From assembly GCF_000801105.2 (NCBI RefSeq), contig NC_079515.1, positions 23,583,407 through 23,647,406 of the forward strand: DNA of 64,000 nt, read 5' to 3'. The stretch is from Raphanus sativus (taxonomy: Eukaryota; Streptophyta; Magnoliopsida; Brassicales; Brassicaceae). The notes beneath the pieces were generated by a model that made no database searches, was not told the DNA's origin, and saw only the letters and a list, made by a program, of their open reading frames with translations. Position 1 is the stretch's first letter. Every line of letters starts with the position of its first letter. The position numbers and the translations under genes are program-made. Below, piece after piece: positions 22,249-35,865 of this stretch.

Positions 22249-22585
22249 TTTATTATTATTTGCTTTCTAGTTTTACTCTAAAATAAAATATAGTTATAAA
22301 ATAAAAACACAATTTTATTTTGGATGTACTCAATTTTCTCAGATGCTCCGTATTAAACCAAAATAAAATGGTATCCTTTATTTTTGAAAAATAAAACATA
22401 GAACTGCATCGATCCAAAAAAAAAGTATGTGAAGAGGAAGGAGAAAGAAGATAAGACACCTGTGGAGAGCTTGTGCCAAAAAGATCCGACGGCTCAGATT
22501 AACCAAACCTCGTTATAATCCCTTCGTAAGCCACACGTTTACACAAACACACAGAAAGAGAGATCGAAAGGAGAGATAAACAAGA

Positions 22586-22894
22586 ATGGCTTATTCGCTT
22601 CTTACGTCGTTTGCTCCGGCCACCGTGAGGGTTTACGCCACAACCGCAAAAGGAGCTTCAGGCGGCGCCAAGGAGGAGAAGAATCCCCTCGACTTTGTGC
22701 TTGGTTATTTGACAAAGCAAGATCAGTTCTACGAGACCGATCCAATCCTCAAGAAGGTGGAAGGCACCACTGGAGGAGGCCGAGGAACCGTTCGCGGCGG
22801 TGGTAAAAGCTCCGCTCCTGTGCCTGTGGCGCCAAAGAAGAACGATGGTGGTGGTGGGCTCGGCGGCTTAGCTGGTCTCTTCAACAAAAAATGA
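22586..22894 (+). CDS. TSP9: Thylakoid soluble phosphoprotein TSP9
   Basis: This single-exon gene encodes 102 residues. The N-terminus MAYSLLTSFAPATVRVYATT looks like a short plastid transit peptide. The mature part carries EEKNPLDFVLGYLTKQDQFY, followed by a basic Gly/Lys-rich region and GGLGGLAGLFNKK at the end. These match TSP9, a small, largely unstructured thylakoid protein. It is phosphorylated in light, released from the membrane, and associates with photosystem II and light-harvesting complexes. Candidate phosphothreonines lie in KVEGTTGGGRGT. The order corresponds to At3g47070 (from memory). A Helitron sits just upstream and may replace part of the promoter. Confidence 0.88.
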   Translation: MAYSLLTSFAPATVRVYATTAKGASGGAKEEKNPLDFVLGYLTKQDQFYETDPILKKVEGTTGGGRGTVRGGGKSSAPVPVAPKKNDGGGGLGGLAGLFNKK

Positions 22895-23371
22895 ATGTAA
22901 TCTGCATTATCTATTGCTTCTGTGTTTATTCTCTAATACATTCTTCAGATTTCAGTTATATATATACAAACTGCTCTTTTCTTCATCTTTTCTACAAGCT
23001 ATCAACAGAATGGTTTATTCCAAAATAGTTGTCGATTCAAGTGTTGTTTGCATGCTGGAACCATTGATCTTTGTATGCATAGACAATTGGTGATAATTAC
23101 GAGAGATCGTTTTAGCTGTGAACTGGAGCACCAAGCGCTTCCAATACATCTTAGATTAGTTCGTACAACACACAGTTACTGCCATATCAGCTACTGCTTT
23201 GTATGTCATTTTAGTTCCCCGCCTGATATAGTCAATTGCATTTGTTGATACACTCCCCGAGTATAGGACCTATTCAGCGCTGCACGACCTCCAAGAAGAG
23301 TAATGATAAGATGTAGAAGGTCTAATTTAGGAAGAGACTACAGGCAAGGGCGAGTCTAGTGTTCTAAAGTG
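22895..23371. other. TSP9 3' region
   Basis: This is the probable TSP9 3' UTR followed by about 400 bases without a recognised gene on the plus strand. On the minus strand it may be the 3' UTR of the exon remnant at 23372-23466. Confidence 0.4.
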
Positions 23372-23466
23372 TTAGGAGAACAGGTTAACACAAGCATTGA
23401 CTAAATGAGGCGGGAACAAGTTGAGCAAAGTCACAAACTGCAGGAGAGGCTTTGCGAAGAACCAAC
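23372..23466 (-). pseudogene. Possible orphan last exon of an unidentified gene
   Basis: On the minus strand a good acceptor (TTAGATTCAG) precedes an open stretch that begins in phase 2 and reads WFFAKPLLQFVTLLNLFPPH, then LVNACVNLFS and a stop. Codon choice looks coding-like and the peptide is hydrophobic. No upstream exon was found before the AT-rich, Helitron-bearing DNA to the right. It could be what remains of a gene removed by insertion or deletion. I do not recognise the family. Confidence 0.33.
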
Positions 23467-23946
23467 CTGAATCTAACAAAAACAAAGGTTTAATTTGGAT
23501 TTGGATCTTGTCATCTACCCTAATGGATCCTATATTTTTAGAACCAGAAAACCGAAATTAAATTTTTATAATATAGTTTTATAAACTAATAAGCTTTAAC
23601 TATATTTAGTTTTAAAATAATTAAATAATATTTTTTATAAACTGAAAATCCAAAAAACTGAATTACCAATTTTTACTCTGAATATAGAAAATTATCCGAA
23701 AACCCGTAAAAATATAATATTTAGTTGAATGGATCAAATCTGAATTTAACATATCTATATATATACATATATTAAGATTAAGATTAAAATGTAATTTATT
23801 TATTTCATATATAAAATTAAAATATGAATAATTTTGTTATTAAAATATTAGTTATATTTAATTTTAGTTTTAATTAGTTATTTGAATATTTGACTAGATT
23901 AGCCCGTCAAATTGTGAATTGTTACTATATCCAATTATATGTTATA

Positions 23947-23985
23947 CTAGGGATTTGCCGACGCTACGCGCCGGTTTTACTAATA
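23947..23985 (-). mobile_element. Helitron 3' terminus (minus strand)
   Basis: On the minus strand a hairpin CCGGCGC-GTA-GCGTCGG (7 bp with one G-U pair) is followed by CAAATCCCTAG and host T. It resembles the hairpin at 9894-9908. The 5' end of this element, to the right, was not located. Confidence 0.65.
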
Positions 23986-25780
23986 TTAATATGGTTTAGC
24001 TATGGTTTTATATTTTAGAATATTTCTGTACAGTATTTTTATAAAGAAAATATGTACCAATGATATTTAGAGGTATATTAATTTGATTGTGGTCTTTGCA
24101 TAGTTATTATAAAATAAATTTAAGATTAAATACATGCATGGCACTTTAAGTTTAAATATATGCATGACCATTTGAAAGTGTAATAGTCTAATTGTTTATC
24201 ATTTATTTGAAAATTATAAATTTTAATTATGATATAAGATTTAATTTATAAATGTGCATCATCATACAATAATCATTTGGAATCAGATGAACTCTTATTT
24301 TTCATACTTATCAGCTTTATATTTCTTAGCCACAACTAATTTTCCTATCTTCTTCTTGTTTTTAATTTCATAATTTGTCTGCAACATATTAGACTATTAG
24401 CCTTATTTGGTCACAAAGTTTGTTGTGACATTGATTGTTTTCCAAATCATGGAATAAACAATAATACATCTTACTGTGAAGCAGGGGGGTCTTGAAAGAA
24501 GTGGGGCTCCAAACAAATGAAAAAATGGGGACCTCTAGCATATTTGAAAATAGAAAAATTATGGGTAAACAAACCCTTTCTTTTAAACAAAATAGAAGAA
24601 GAAAAATATAATTCTCACACAAAAAGCTAAAAGGATCGTAAATGTGGGAAGATAAAAGGTTTCTAAATCTTAATTTTATGTAGCTCTCACTAAATTTTGG
24701 TCTCTAATACGATTTTTCTTACTGTCATTTTATTTTATTACATGTATATTTTTGATTTAAGAAAAAACTGGAACCTTTAAATAACGGCGATCCAAGGTCC
24801 ATGTTTCAAATGGCTCTCTTCATGGACGCCCCTATTGTGAAGACATATAACCGATATTGAATACTATTCTTATAAACTAATACATTTTTTTCTACCTTTT
24901 GTTTGTTAATCTTAACTTTAAAAAGCTTATTTCCTTATTATTGGTTTTGATCACCAATTATCTTATTTTCTCTTCACAATATGTCTTGCTTACATTACAA
25001 AAGGAAAACATTTGCAAGTTAAATAGCTTTGAAAATGGTTTATTATATTTGTGTGGGTGGATGGGTCACTTTTCAATGAAAACCAACACGCCTGCCACAT
25101 TTTAGTTTCTTAAAATCGGAGTGAAAAGTGTTCTGGATAGTTATGTGGGTAAGGATACAATATGGTTTGATCGGATTAAACTCGATTCAATAATATAGAA
25201 ATAAAGATAGTAAATATAATACATAATAACATATTATAAATATCATATATAATAAATTATACATATAAACTATTTTTTATGTGGTTAGTTTATATATTTT
25301 TGATAGTTTTAATATTTTATAAAGTTCAATAACTTTGAGATCCAATCATACTACTTGACCGGTTCATGTTCTAACCAGTTATTAAATCTAACATTTTACA
25401 TGATTGTTTATGGTTGAACTTGATATGACTATATGGTCGGTCCGGTTATAAAACATTACAACTTTGCATATATCTAGGTATTTCTCTGGTTAAAGGATGA
25501 TAAAATCTAACATGGAATCTAATTTAAGATCAAAATAAACATAAAAAGGGTACTTTGATAAATACCCTAATTATTATTTAATTTTTGAAATTCCACCTTC
25601 CCTTTTCTTTTTGAAAAATACCCTTTTTAATATGTGCTAACTGGTAAGACATTTTAGTCCTAATTTTAATAACAATTAAAAACTATGAAGAGCTAAATTT
25701 TATATTTGAATATATTATTGTTTGAAATTGAAATATGTTTGAGATACATACAAAATAGTATATAATAGTTTCAACTGATC
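23986..25780. other. AT-rich repeat-type region, no gene recognised
   Basis: Part of this is probably the interior of the minus-strand Helitron ending at 23947. A small inverted pair (AAAAAGGGTACTTTGATAAA near 25546 and its approximate complement near 25612-25633) looks like a MITE fragment. Nothing coding was identified. Confidence 0.4.
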
Positions 25781-26542
25781 TGCCTAAAACTTCAACCACT
25801 GCATTGTAGACCACATCATCCTCCACAGAAACTTGATTCATGTAACCTGAGATCATCGATATAGAACATACAACTTATCATCTTTCATTACTTCAAACAG
25901 TCTTGTTTTTGTGAATGAATCAAGTAGAGAATTATTACTACTCCTTAATCTCAAGGTCATCATCAAACGGCAGAGAATTTGATGATGATGAGATGTTTTA
26001 ATCTTTCTTCCCGCTCTGCAAGTCATTAGCAAAAGTCAGTAACTCAACACTTCTGTCTTGCTGCAGAAACATTCAATATTTAACTCACCAATTCTAAGGT
26101 GAAAAGGGGGTAAGAAGATAACTTTGATATTCTCACTTACTCTATACATTCTTCTTTGTCGATAAAAACCTGAAAGAAGTAATAAGTGACTGGAGGTAAG
26201 TAATAATTTGCAGAGGTGAAATGGTTTCATTTTGGACGTTAGCACATAGAAAAAACCTTGTGTTGTCCAGTTTCCAGCTAAGGAATTATTTTCCTCGTTC
26301 CTCTGTGTGCTGCCTCAAGCATGAGATAAGAACCAAACTCTGGTTTGACTTGTCTGACTCTGGTTGGTTCTCTGATCTAGTGTCCATGTAGATAGGTAAA
26401 TGTGCCTTAAAAATGAGCTGCACATATCATAGTGAATTGCACAAAAAGTTAGAGTTTTGAAGTACGTATATGTTTAAAGGTTAAAACAGCAGAGAAATGC
26501 ATAAGCATGACTGACTCAGCTTAGGATCTTTGGCTTGTGAGC

Positions 26543-27072
26543 CTAATGCTTGTCTTCTTGAGTCGGTGCTTCCAAGCTAGCTAATAACGTTTCAGTCAAT
26601 GGCTGTATGGAATCAGAGGCAACACGTTCTCTGCCAATCTCCAGATTTTTCAGCTTCTCCTTCTGTCAAAATCATTACCAATTGACCCAACAATCACTAC
26701 TTAAAATTTTTTGACTACTTACCAAAAAAAAAGCTTACATATTTTGAAAAGCTTTTAGCTTTTCTGCATAGCTTCATGCTACACACAAATCATTCTCAAT
26801 GATAAGAAGTGATCAATATTGATCAGCAGGGGGCCGTAACACAAACAAACCCCGAAACCACCAAGTGATGTCCTCCCACCAAGTGATTTCCTTCTGCTGC
26901 CATTAATGGCTGAAGCTGCGGCCATGGAAATTTTCTTATCTTCAACGGTGGCGTTTCTTTTATGCGTAATACCCATCATCCCTCTGTTTTTTCTCTCCGC
27001 ACTCGCCGATATGCTTCCTCTTATGGAAGAAGCTGACCGGAGGAAACAGATGCGGTTTTTCTTACACGGCAT
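26543..27072 (-). CDS. Unidentified small basic protein, two coding exons
   Basis: Proposed exons are 27072-26851 and 26662-26543 on the minus strand, joined in phase 0 for 113 residues. Exon 1 begins MPCKKNRICFLRSASSIRGS. It is rich in Lys, Arg and Ser and ends with a repeated motif, RRKSLGGRTSLGG. Exon 2, after a good acceptor (TTTTGACAG), reads KEKLKNLEIGRERVASDSIQ and ends SLEAPTQEDKH. The basic, Ser-rich composition would suit a nucleic-acid- or cytoskeleton-associated protein, but I do not recognise the family. A leader with typical 5' UTR composition lies at 27073-27230, and possible 3' UTR exons follow down to about 25800. An extra small exon between the two is possible. Confidence 0.5.
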
Positions 27073-27543
27073 TTTCGAGTTAGCTGACTGCCGATTTTCC
27101 TGACAAATTATGGTGAAAAAATCATGTACCAACTGAGCCAATGAAAAACATGACGAAAGTATCAGCGGATTAGGGTTCGTCTTCTTCTCAGACGAAACTC
27201 TGATTCAATCGTAACGGAAAAATCTTGAACCGATGTGGGCCAGGTAATTGCATAAAGAGATTATCTTACCTCGTAATATCACTTGTTTCTATGGCCCTAC
27301 AACAACCCATTAAGAATAGTTTCGAAAGTATGTTTTAATGATGGGACAGGTGGCGATTTTCCCCCTATGGAGATAAAAAAGCCAACTTTATATATATAGA
27401 TAGATATTGAAAACCATATTTGGGTTGGTAAGAAAATTAGTCAAAAATCAATCAAACTCGCAAAATAATGAAATAGTCCATATTAAAATATATATTTTTT
27501 GGTAAAAATGTTGAGAAAATATATGAAATGAAAACTGTAAATT

Positions 27544-27809
27544 AGAAAACAATTTACAAACCACGAGTCAGTGGTCAGGTGGTACATGGTGTTCCAGGAT
27601 CTCTAAGGGACCTGGGTTCGAATCCGTTGCCACTCAGATTACCCTGACTTGTGGCCACGCGGATATGGGCCATGCTTTCGACCCATTTGAAAACCCGGAG
27701 AGAGGGTCCATCTGTGGGCTGTACATCCCCTTGGGGATTAGTCTGGGCCTCGGCCCGGGATACCCCCAGATTAAACAAAAAAAGAAAAAAAAAAGAAAAC
27801 AATTTACAA
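27544..27809 (+). mobile_element. tRNA-derived SINE with 16-bp target-site duplication
   Basis: The body 27560-27793 has an A-box-like GTCAGTGGTCAGGTGG and a perfect B box GGGTTCGAATCC. A long body with GGAGAGAGGGTCCATC and an A-rich tail follow. Flanks AGAAAACAATTTACAA (27544-27559 and 27794-27809) are identical. Confidence 0.88.
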
Positions 27810-27936
27810 TACATTTAGTATTTATTTAATATAATTGTAAAATAATTTTTTTGCCAATCAAAAAATATTTTCCATAGCTTATTCTATCAAAACTGTATAT
27901 TCCATATAACATATGAACCATAGTTAGATCTATCTA

Positions 27937-30099
27937 TCTATACTATTATTTACGAAGTGTTTTTTCGCAACGGAGCTCTCACGTTGAAAGTTAGAGTGGT
28001 TAATATCGTTTATACCCTTAATGAATAAATATATAAATTATCTATAAAACAAAAACGAAATTTAATTATTTGATTAGATACATGACTAAAATTAATAAGG
28101 ATAAGGAGTATCCAAAATCTAGAAGTATGTTTTAAAATAAAAAGTTAGAGTGGTTAATATCATTTATATTCTTAATGAATACAACATATAAACTAGCCAC
28201 AAAATAAAAAAAAAGAATTCTAATTCTCTTGATTAGATAAATTATTAAAACTAATAATATTAAGAATTATCTAGAATCTAAAATATATATTAAAATAAAA
28301 ATATTTCTTATACATATTGCGTTGTTTTCTATAAAAATCTTATAATAAAAGAGTTAAAATAGAAAAAAAAACACAAACCACATAACTAAATATTAATCAA
28401 ATACAATTGAAAAGGAAATAAATTTTCAAATAAAAGATCATTTATAAATATACTTTAGTGTACAAATAAATTTAGAAGACAAAAAATATTTTATATAACA
28501 AAACACATAACAAAATATTAATCAAGTAAAATTTTATCTTTTATATAATTGAAAAGGAAATAATGTTTAAAATAAAAATATAATTTCTAATAAAAACAAA
28601 TTTTAATTATTTGATTAGATAAATGACTAAAATTAATAAGGATAAGGATTATCCAAAATCTAGAAGTATATTTTAAAATAAAAAGTTAGAGTGGTTAATA
28701 TCATTTATATTCTTAATGAATACAACATATAAATTAGCCACAAAATAAAAAAAACAAATTTTAATTCCTTTGGTAAGATAAATTATTAAAACTAAAAATA
28801 TTAAGAATTATCTAAAATCTAAAAATATGTATTAAAATAAAAATAGTTCTTATACATATTGTGTTGTTTTGTGTAAAAATCATATAATAAAAGAGTTATT
28901 TTTAAATAAAAAAAAACCCAAACCACATAACTAAATATTAATCAAGTAAAATTTTAAAATTTTCATATAATTGAAAAGAATATAAATTTTAAAATAAAAA
29001 GATAATTTATAAATACACTTTAGTGTACAAGTAAATTTAAAAGACAAAAAATATTTTAGATTAAAGAACACATAACTAATTATTAATCAAGTAAATTTTT
29101 TAATTTTATATAATTGAAAAGGAAATAATTTTTAAAATAAAAATATAATTTCTAGATATATATTAGTGTACCAATAAATTTACAAGACAGAAAATATTTT
29201 ATATAACAAAACACATAACAAAATATTAATCAAGTAAAAATTTTAATGTTTATATAATTTAAAAGGAAATAATTGTTTTTTAAATTCTAAATATATTTTA
29301 GTGTACAAATAAATCACAAGACATTAAATTTTTTAGATGACAAAATAAATAATAATTTTTCATTATAAACTTTATTTAGCAATAAATATATTAATAAATT
29401 TTATAAATTATTAAAAGTTAGAGTGGTTAAAATCAATGATACACTTACTAATTTTATATATAATAAAAAACGAATTTATATAAATCATATTATTATTTTT
29501 AAATAAGATAAGTCTTTTATATTATGTTGTTATCTTAAAAAATATTTTTATTATAAAAGTTAAAATAAGTTATAAACAGTCTATCTATATCTATACTATT
29601 ATTTACAAATTTATTATATAATTAAAAAATAATTTAAATTAATAATATTAATTCTTTCTAAATAATATAATTTTTAAATATTGTGTTGTTATCTTAAATA
29701 TTAATCAAACAGAAATATTTGTATGAAAATGTTTTCTAAAATATTTCTAATATGTTAGTGTTTTCAAAAATTTAATACAATAATAATAATAAGCATATAT
29801 ATTTTAATGATAATTTTTTCATATATAAATAATTTAATTTATTTAAACTTTTGCAAAATATAACTAATAAAGTTTGAGTTGTTATCTTAAAATAATTATT
29901 TATTCTATAAAATTTTGAAAAAGATATAAAATAGTTTATCTATATCTATACTATTATTTGTAAATTTATTATAACTTAAATCAATCTTATATTAGTAATA
30001 TTAATAATAATATAAATAATAAATTGTCAGGATAGTTTTTGAATTAATAAAATATAAACTAATAAATTTTCACAAGAAAATTATGCCCAACACACCTAG
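27937..30099 (+). mobile_element. Helitron mosaic with three 5' ends and one 3' end
   Basis: Helitron-like 5' starts TCTATACTATTATTTA or TTTG occur at 27937, 29590 and 29945. Only one 3' terminus is visible, CACACCTAG before host T at 30099, and its hairpin is degenerate. Inside, about 540 bp is repeated directly (roughly 28060-28600 and 28603-29150). Both copies contain AAAAGTTAGAGTGGTTAATA and GATTAGATAAATGACTAAAA-like blocks. The pattern suggests tandem or nested insertion of related non-autonomous Helitrons with loss of inner 3' ends. No coding sequence was found. Confidence 0.65.
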
Positions 30100-30278
30100 T
30101 TATGATGTATTTTCATTCCATATCGATTATACAATCAAAATCGTGGATAACATTCCGCAAATGTTGCGAATTATAATAACTGTCACGAAAACCATCAATA
30201 ACTGGACCCAACATTATTTCTATTTTTATTTTAAATTGTTGCGAATTATTATTTAGCAAATGAGTTTCTGAGCAAAGT

Positions 30279-30572
30279 GAAATTCAACTGACCCTTTCCG
30301 TGGCCGTGGAAGTTGCTTCGTACCAGACGTGAAGCTCACCGGCGTACCTTTTGGAGTTGGAACTTAACGGTTCTCGAGCTTTCTTTCCCTCATCCCTTTC
30401 CCGTTGTTGTCTAGTTATTTGTAGATGCTTGTTTTCTCTCTGTAACCTAGAACCTCTGTTTCTCCGGTACACCGGACGTTAGGCCTTGTACTGTTCCGAT
30501 TTGCCCTATTTGGGTTGATAATTTAATGAATATTTAAAAAAAAAAAAAAAAAAAAAGAAATTCAACTGACCC
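30279..30572 (+). mobile_element. Poly(A)-tailed retroposed insert with 16-bp target-site duplication
   Basis: The insert is about 30295-30556 and ends in a run of roughly 20 A. Flanks GAAATTCAACTGACCC (30279-30294 and 30557-30572) are identical. I see no pol III A and B boxes, so it is not an ordinary tRNA SINE. It could be a 5'-truncated LINE 3' end or a retrocopy of a transcript. A short minus-strand frame in it is not convincing. Confidence 0.75.
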
Positions 30573-30980
30573 AGCACGTTATCCACTTATCCTCCTCTGT
30601 AAAAAGAGAATAAAGCATGTGCTCATCCATTATTCCTTTTTCTAGTATTCATTTATGGGTCAAAAATATGTGCACAAAATACAAATTTATAAATATATTG
30701 AATACGCATTTGCGGGTTTCAGTATCCTGACAAAAATAGTTTAGTTGTAACTTGTATATATGTCTTTTAGCAAAAAAAAAAAAACTTGTATATATGTCTA
30801 TATAAAGAGAACAACTAGAAGTGTTCAATTTGAATTCTTAGTGTCGTTTAAGTTATTTTTTTGGGTTTTCACTAATTCAATTTATAAAAGTTGATTATCA
30901 TATTAAAACCATATTTATTTTAATCTGATTTGGTTTATATACTTTCAATTTTAATTTATTCAGCTTTATTCGAAAACTAA

Positions 30981-30983
<3 letters not shown>

Positions 30984-31025
<42 letters not shown>
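30984..31025. repeat. (TA)n microsatellite
   Basis: This is an uninterrupted TA dinucleotide run of about 20 units. The corresponding position in duplication copy B (near 32930) has only ATATAT, so it expanded after the duplication or shrank in copy B. Confidence 0.9.
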
Positions 31026-31026
<1 letters not shown>

Positions 31027-31563
31027 TTTATAACACTTTGCTGAAAAATATTTTTATAACATTTTAAGAATTTTAGCTTATATGATTAGAAATTTAATTT
31101 ACTAGACACATTATTTTCAGTGATCAATACTTTTAAACAGAGTATTTATTTTATTTTATTGAACTATTAATATAAAAAATTAGTAAAATAAAAAAAGTAT
31201 TTACAAATCATAATAATTTATATAAAATAAAAATAAAACTTGATAATATTATAATAAATTACATAATTAAGATTTAGCACAAGCAATCTGTCACCAACTA
31301 TAACATACATTTTATTATTTAATGAAAAAATAATTTTAATAAATTAATACAGAATAATATATTATTAAAATTGTAGTTTAGATATCAAATTATATTAATA
31401 AAACGTTTATATACAATAGAAATCATATGAGATATATTGTTTACATGAATTATGCTGATATATTTTAATTAATCAGTTTTTTGATTTTTTTTTTGGTTTA
31501 ATAAGTTTATAACCAAAACATATTATGCTATTTTTAAATAATATTACCCATATAAAGATATTT

Positions 31564-32416
31564 ATAAGGGAAATTTTTGAAAAATACATCCATATAGGAT
31601 TTTATTTTGAAAACTACACCACTTTATAATGTTTTTGAAAACTATAATTTTGTATATGTAAAATGACTAAACTATCCAATCTGAATATTAAAAATTATAT
31701 TATAGTTTATTTTTCTCATTATAATCAATTAAATATTATATCTTATAATTTAATATAAAATACAAGAAACATAGCTTTATCATCTCCCTTTTGTGAATTC
31801 ATTGTTCGAATATTTTTTCAAATCTATCATATACACGTCAGAAAAGTCTTTCAATAATTTCATTTTTATAATTCTAGTCTTCGTCTTTTCTTTTTCTCTT
31901 TCTTTACATATTCTGAATTTTTTGTACCTATAGTTCATAAGAGTTAAAACGGCTTAATCAATCAGATAAAATAAGAATCAAACGCTATATTTACATCTCA
32001 TCAATTCACAAATTTTAAACTATAGCAAAAAAAGATGATCACATTAGAGGCTAAAGAATTGAATGAAAACTAACAAAAAGGTTCCATCGGTAAGAAAATC
32101 CTCAGAATTTCTTCACAAACTAAATTAGGGTATAACAAAATAAAATTCTTCACAAACTAAATTAGGGTATAACAAAATAAAATCATAAAATATTAATCTA
32201 ATATATAATTCTAGAAAGATCATGTACAGTATGAATAGTTTATGTTTACAAATTTAATATTATTATTAATTTCAAATTTATATATTAATTATTGCAATAT
32301 CAAATTGGGGTAAAAAGGTAAATTCACATTAAAAAGTGTAGTTTAAAAAAAATTAAAGATAGTGTATTTTTCAATTTTCAAATCTTAAATAGGATATTTT
32401 GCAAATTATCCCTATA
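31564..32416. mobile_element. Possible Mutator-like element with long imperfect inverted ends
   Basis: The left end ATAAGGGAAATTTTTGAAAA and the complement of the right end, TATAGGGATAATTTGCAAAA, are similar over about 40 bases. It lies inside the part of copy A that is missing from copy B. No target-site duplication was resolved and no coding frame was seen. Confidence 0.4.
32106..32184. repeat. Tandem 41-bp duplication
   Basis: AATTCTTCACAAACTAAATT, followed by AGGGTATAACAAAATAAA, occurs twice head to tail with no visible difference, suggesting a recent event. Confidence 0.85.
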
Positions 32417-33139
32417 AGTAAATATATTATTAAATTTATACTATTATTTTTTATTTAGATTTGGTTTGATTTTATTGATTCAGTTTACTGTATTGGAAGT
32501 TATATTCCAAAATAAACAATTTTTAAATGGTGTTACAACTTACAAGTGCCAACAACACTCTCTACAAAGAAATGGACTATTTTTTATCCTCCTCTGTAAA
32601 AAGAGAATAAAGCATGCTCCTCCATTATCTTTCTAGTATTCAAATATGGGTCAAAAATATGTGCAAAAATACAAATTTATAAAAAAAATTAATACGATTT
32701 GCGGTTTTCAGTATCCTGACAAAAATAGTTTAATTGTATATATGACTATATAAGGAGAACAACTAGAAGTGTCCAATTTGAATTTTTAGTGTCGTTTGAG
32801 TTGTTTTTATGGGTTTTCCCTAATTCAGTTTATAAAAAGTAATTATCATATTAAAACCATATTTATTTTAATTTGATTTGGTTTATTTACTTTCAATTTT
32901 AATCTATTCAGTTTTATTCCAAAACTAACTATATATTTTCTATAACACTTTGCTGAAATTTTTTTTATAACATTTTAAGAATTTTAGCTTATATGATTAG
33001 AAATTTAATTTATTAGAACACATTATTGTCAGTGATCAATACTTTTAAACAGAGTATTTATTTTATTTTGTCGAACTATTAAGATAAAACAATTAGTAAA
33101 ATTAAAAGTAAAAAGTAATTACAAATCATGATAATTTAG

Positions 33140-33408
33140 GGTGTGATTGGTAATGGCTGTGTGTGTTCTCCACAGCCCCATTTATTTCCAAAGCACTAAA
33201 ATCAGAGCAAGCTTTAATTTATTTTTTAAAACCACAGCTCTTGAAATAATCTACAGCTGTAGAAGTGTTCTACAGAGCCAAATATTCAAAACAAATTTTT
33301 AGTGTTTTCCATAAAATTCTACAGCAATAAAATTTAAAACTACATCAAAAAGTTTACAGATTTTTTTCTACATCAATAATTTCAAAGTTACAGCCATTAC
33401 CAATCAAA
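33140..33408. mobile_element. PIF/Harbinger-like MITE
   Basis: Termini are GGGTGTGATTGGTAATGGCT and, as complement of the right end, GGATTTGATTGGTAATGGCT. Copy A of the surrounding duplication (near 31212-31230) is an empty site reading AATTTATATA. Comparing it with AATTTA and TTATATA at the two edges gives a 3-bp TTA duplication, typical of Harbinger elements. The interior is non-coding, with several TCTACAG-type motifs. Confidence 0.75.
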
Positions 33409-33801
33409 TCCTTATATACAATAGAAATAAAATTTGATAATATCATAATAATGGTACATAATTAAGATCTAGCACAAGCAATCTGTCACCAACTATAACA
33501 TACATTTTATTATTTAATGAAAAATTAATTTTAATAAATTACTACAAAATTAATTTTATTTAGATTTGGTTTGATTTTAATTGATTCAGTTTACTGTATT
33601 GGAAGTAATATTCGAAAATAAATAATTTTTAAATCTGGTGTTACAACTTACAACTTAGAAATGGACTTTTTTTAGTTAGAAAAAAGAAAGAAACGAGCTA
33701 TTTTCAAATTTTGAAAAAGCAAATCGGCGCCTCATATATATTTATTAGGAAAAATAACAAGGCGATAAAAAAAATAAAAATAAGAATAAAAACAAAAACT
33801 C

Positions 33802-33815
33802 CTTTAATATAAAAC
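33802..33815 (+). promoter_or_regulatory. Probable TATA box of the beta-tubulin gene
   Basis: TTTAATATAAAACC lies about 85 bases before the ATG. A short leader with CT-rich sequence follows. Confidence 0.45.
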
Positions 33816-33895
33816 CTCACTCACACTCCTCTCGTGCTGTATCTAATATCAGAAAACCTAGATCTAACCCTCTCCTCCTTCACCCCCAGCGAAAA

Positions 33896-35865
<1,970 letters not shown>

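Larger units (their letters stand above)
30588..33676. repeat. Tandem segmental duplication upstream of beta-tubulin
   Basis: Copy A (about 30588-32587) and copy B (about 32588-33676) align through blocks such as TCCTCCTCTGTAAAAAGAGA, CAGTATCCTGACAAAAATAG and AGTTTACTGTATTGGAAGT. Copy A holds an extra segment of about 1.1 kb (31347-32448) and copy B holds a Harbinger-like MITE (33140-33408). The copies differ at many bases, so the event is not recent. The right copy ends about 220 bp before the tubulin start codon, inside its promoter region. Confidence 0.8.

Noticed and set aside
26906..27103. Plus-strand 65-codon frame with a hydrophobic stretch
   Set aside because: It is antisense to the better supported minus-strand exon, which has splice signals and phase continuity; the hydrophobic look is a shadow of Ser/Lys/Arg codons.
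30984..31025. (TA)n tract considered as an origin or regulatory signal
   Set aside because: It is an ordinary microsatellite with no associated conserved elements.
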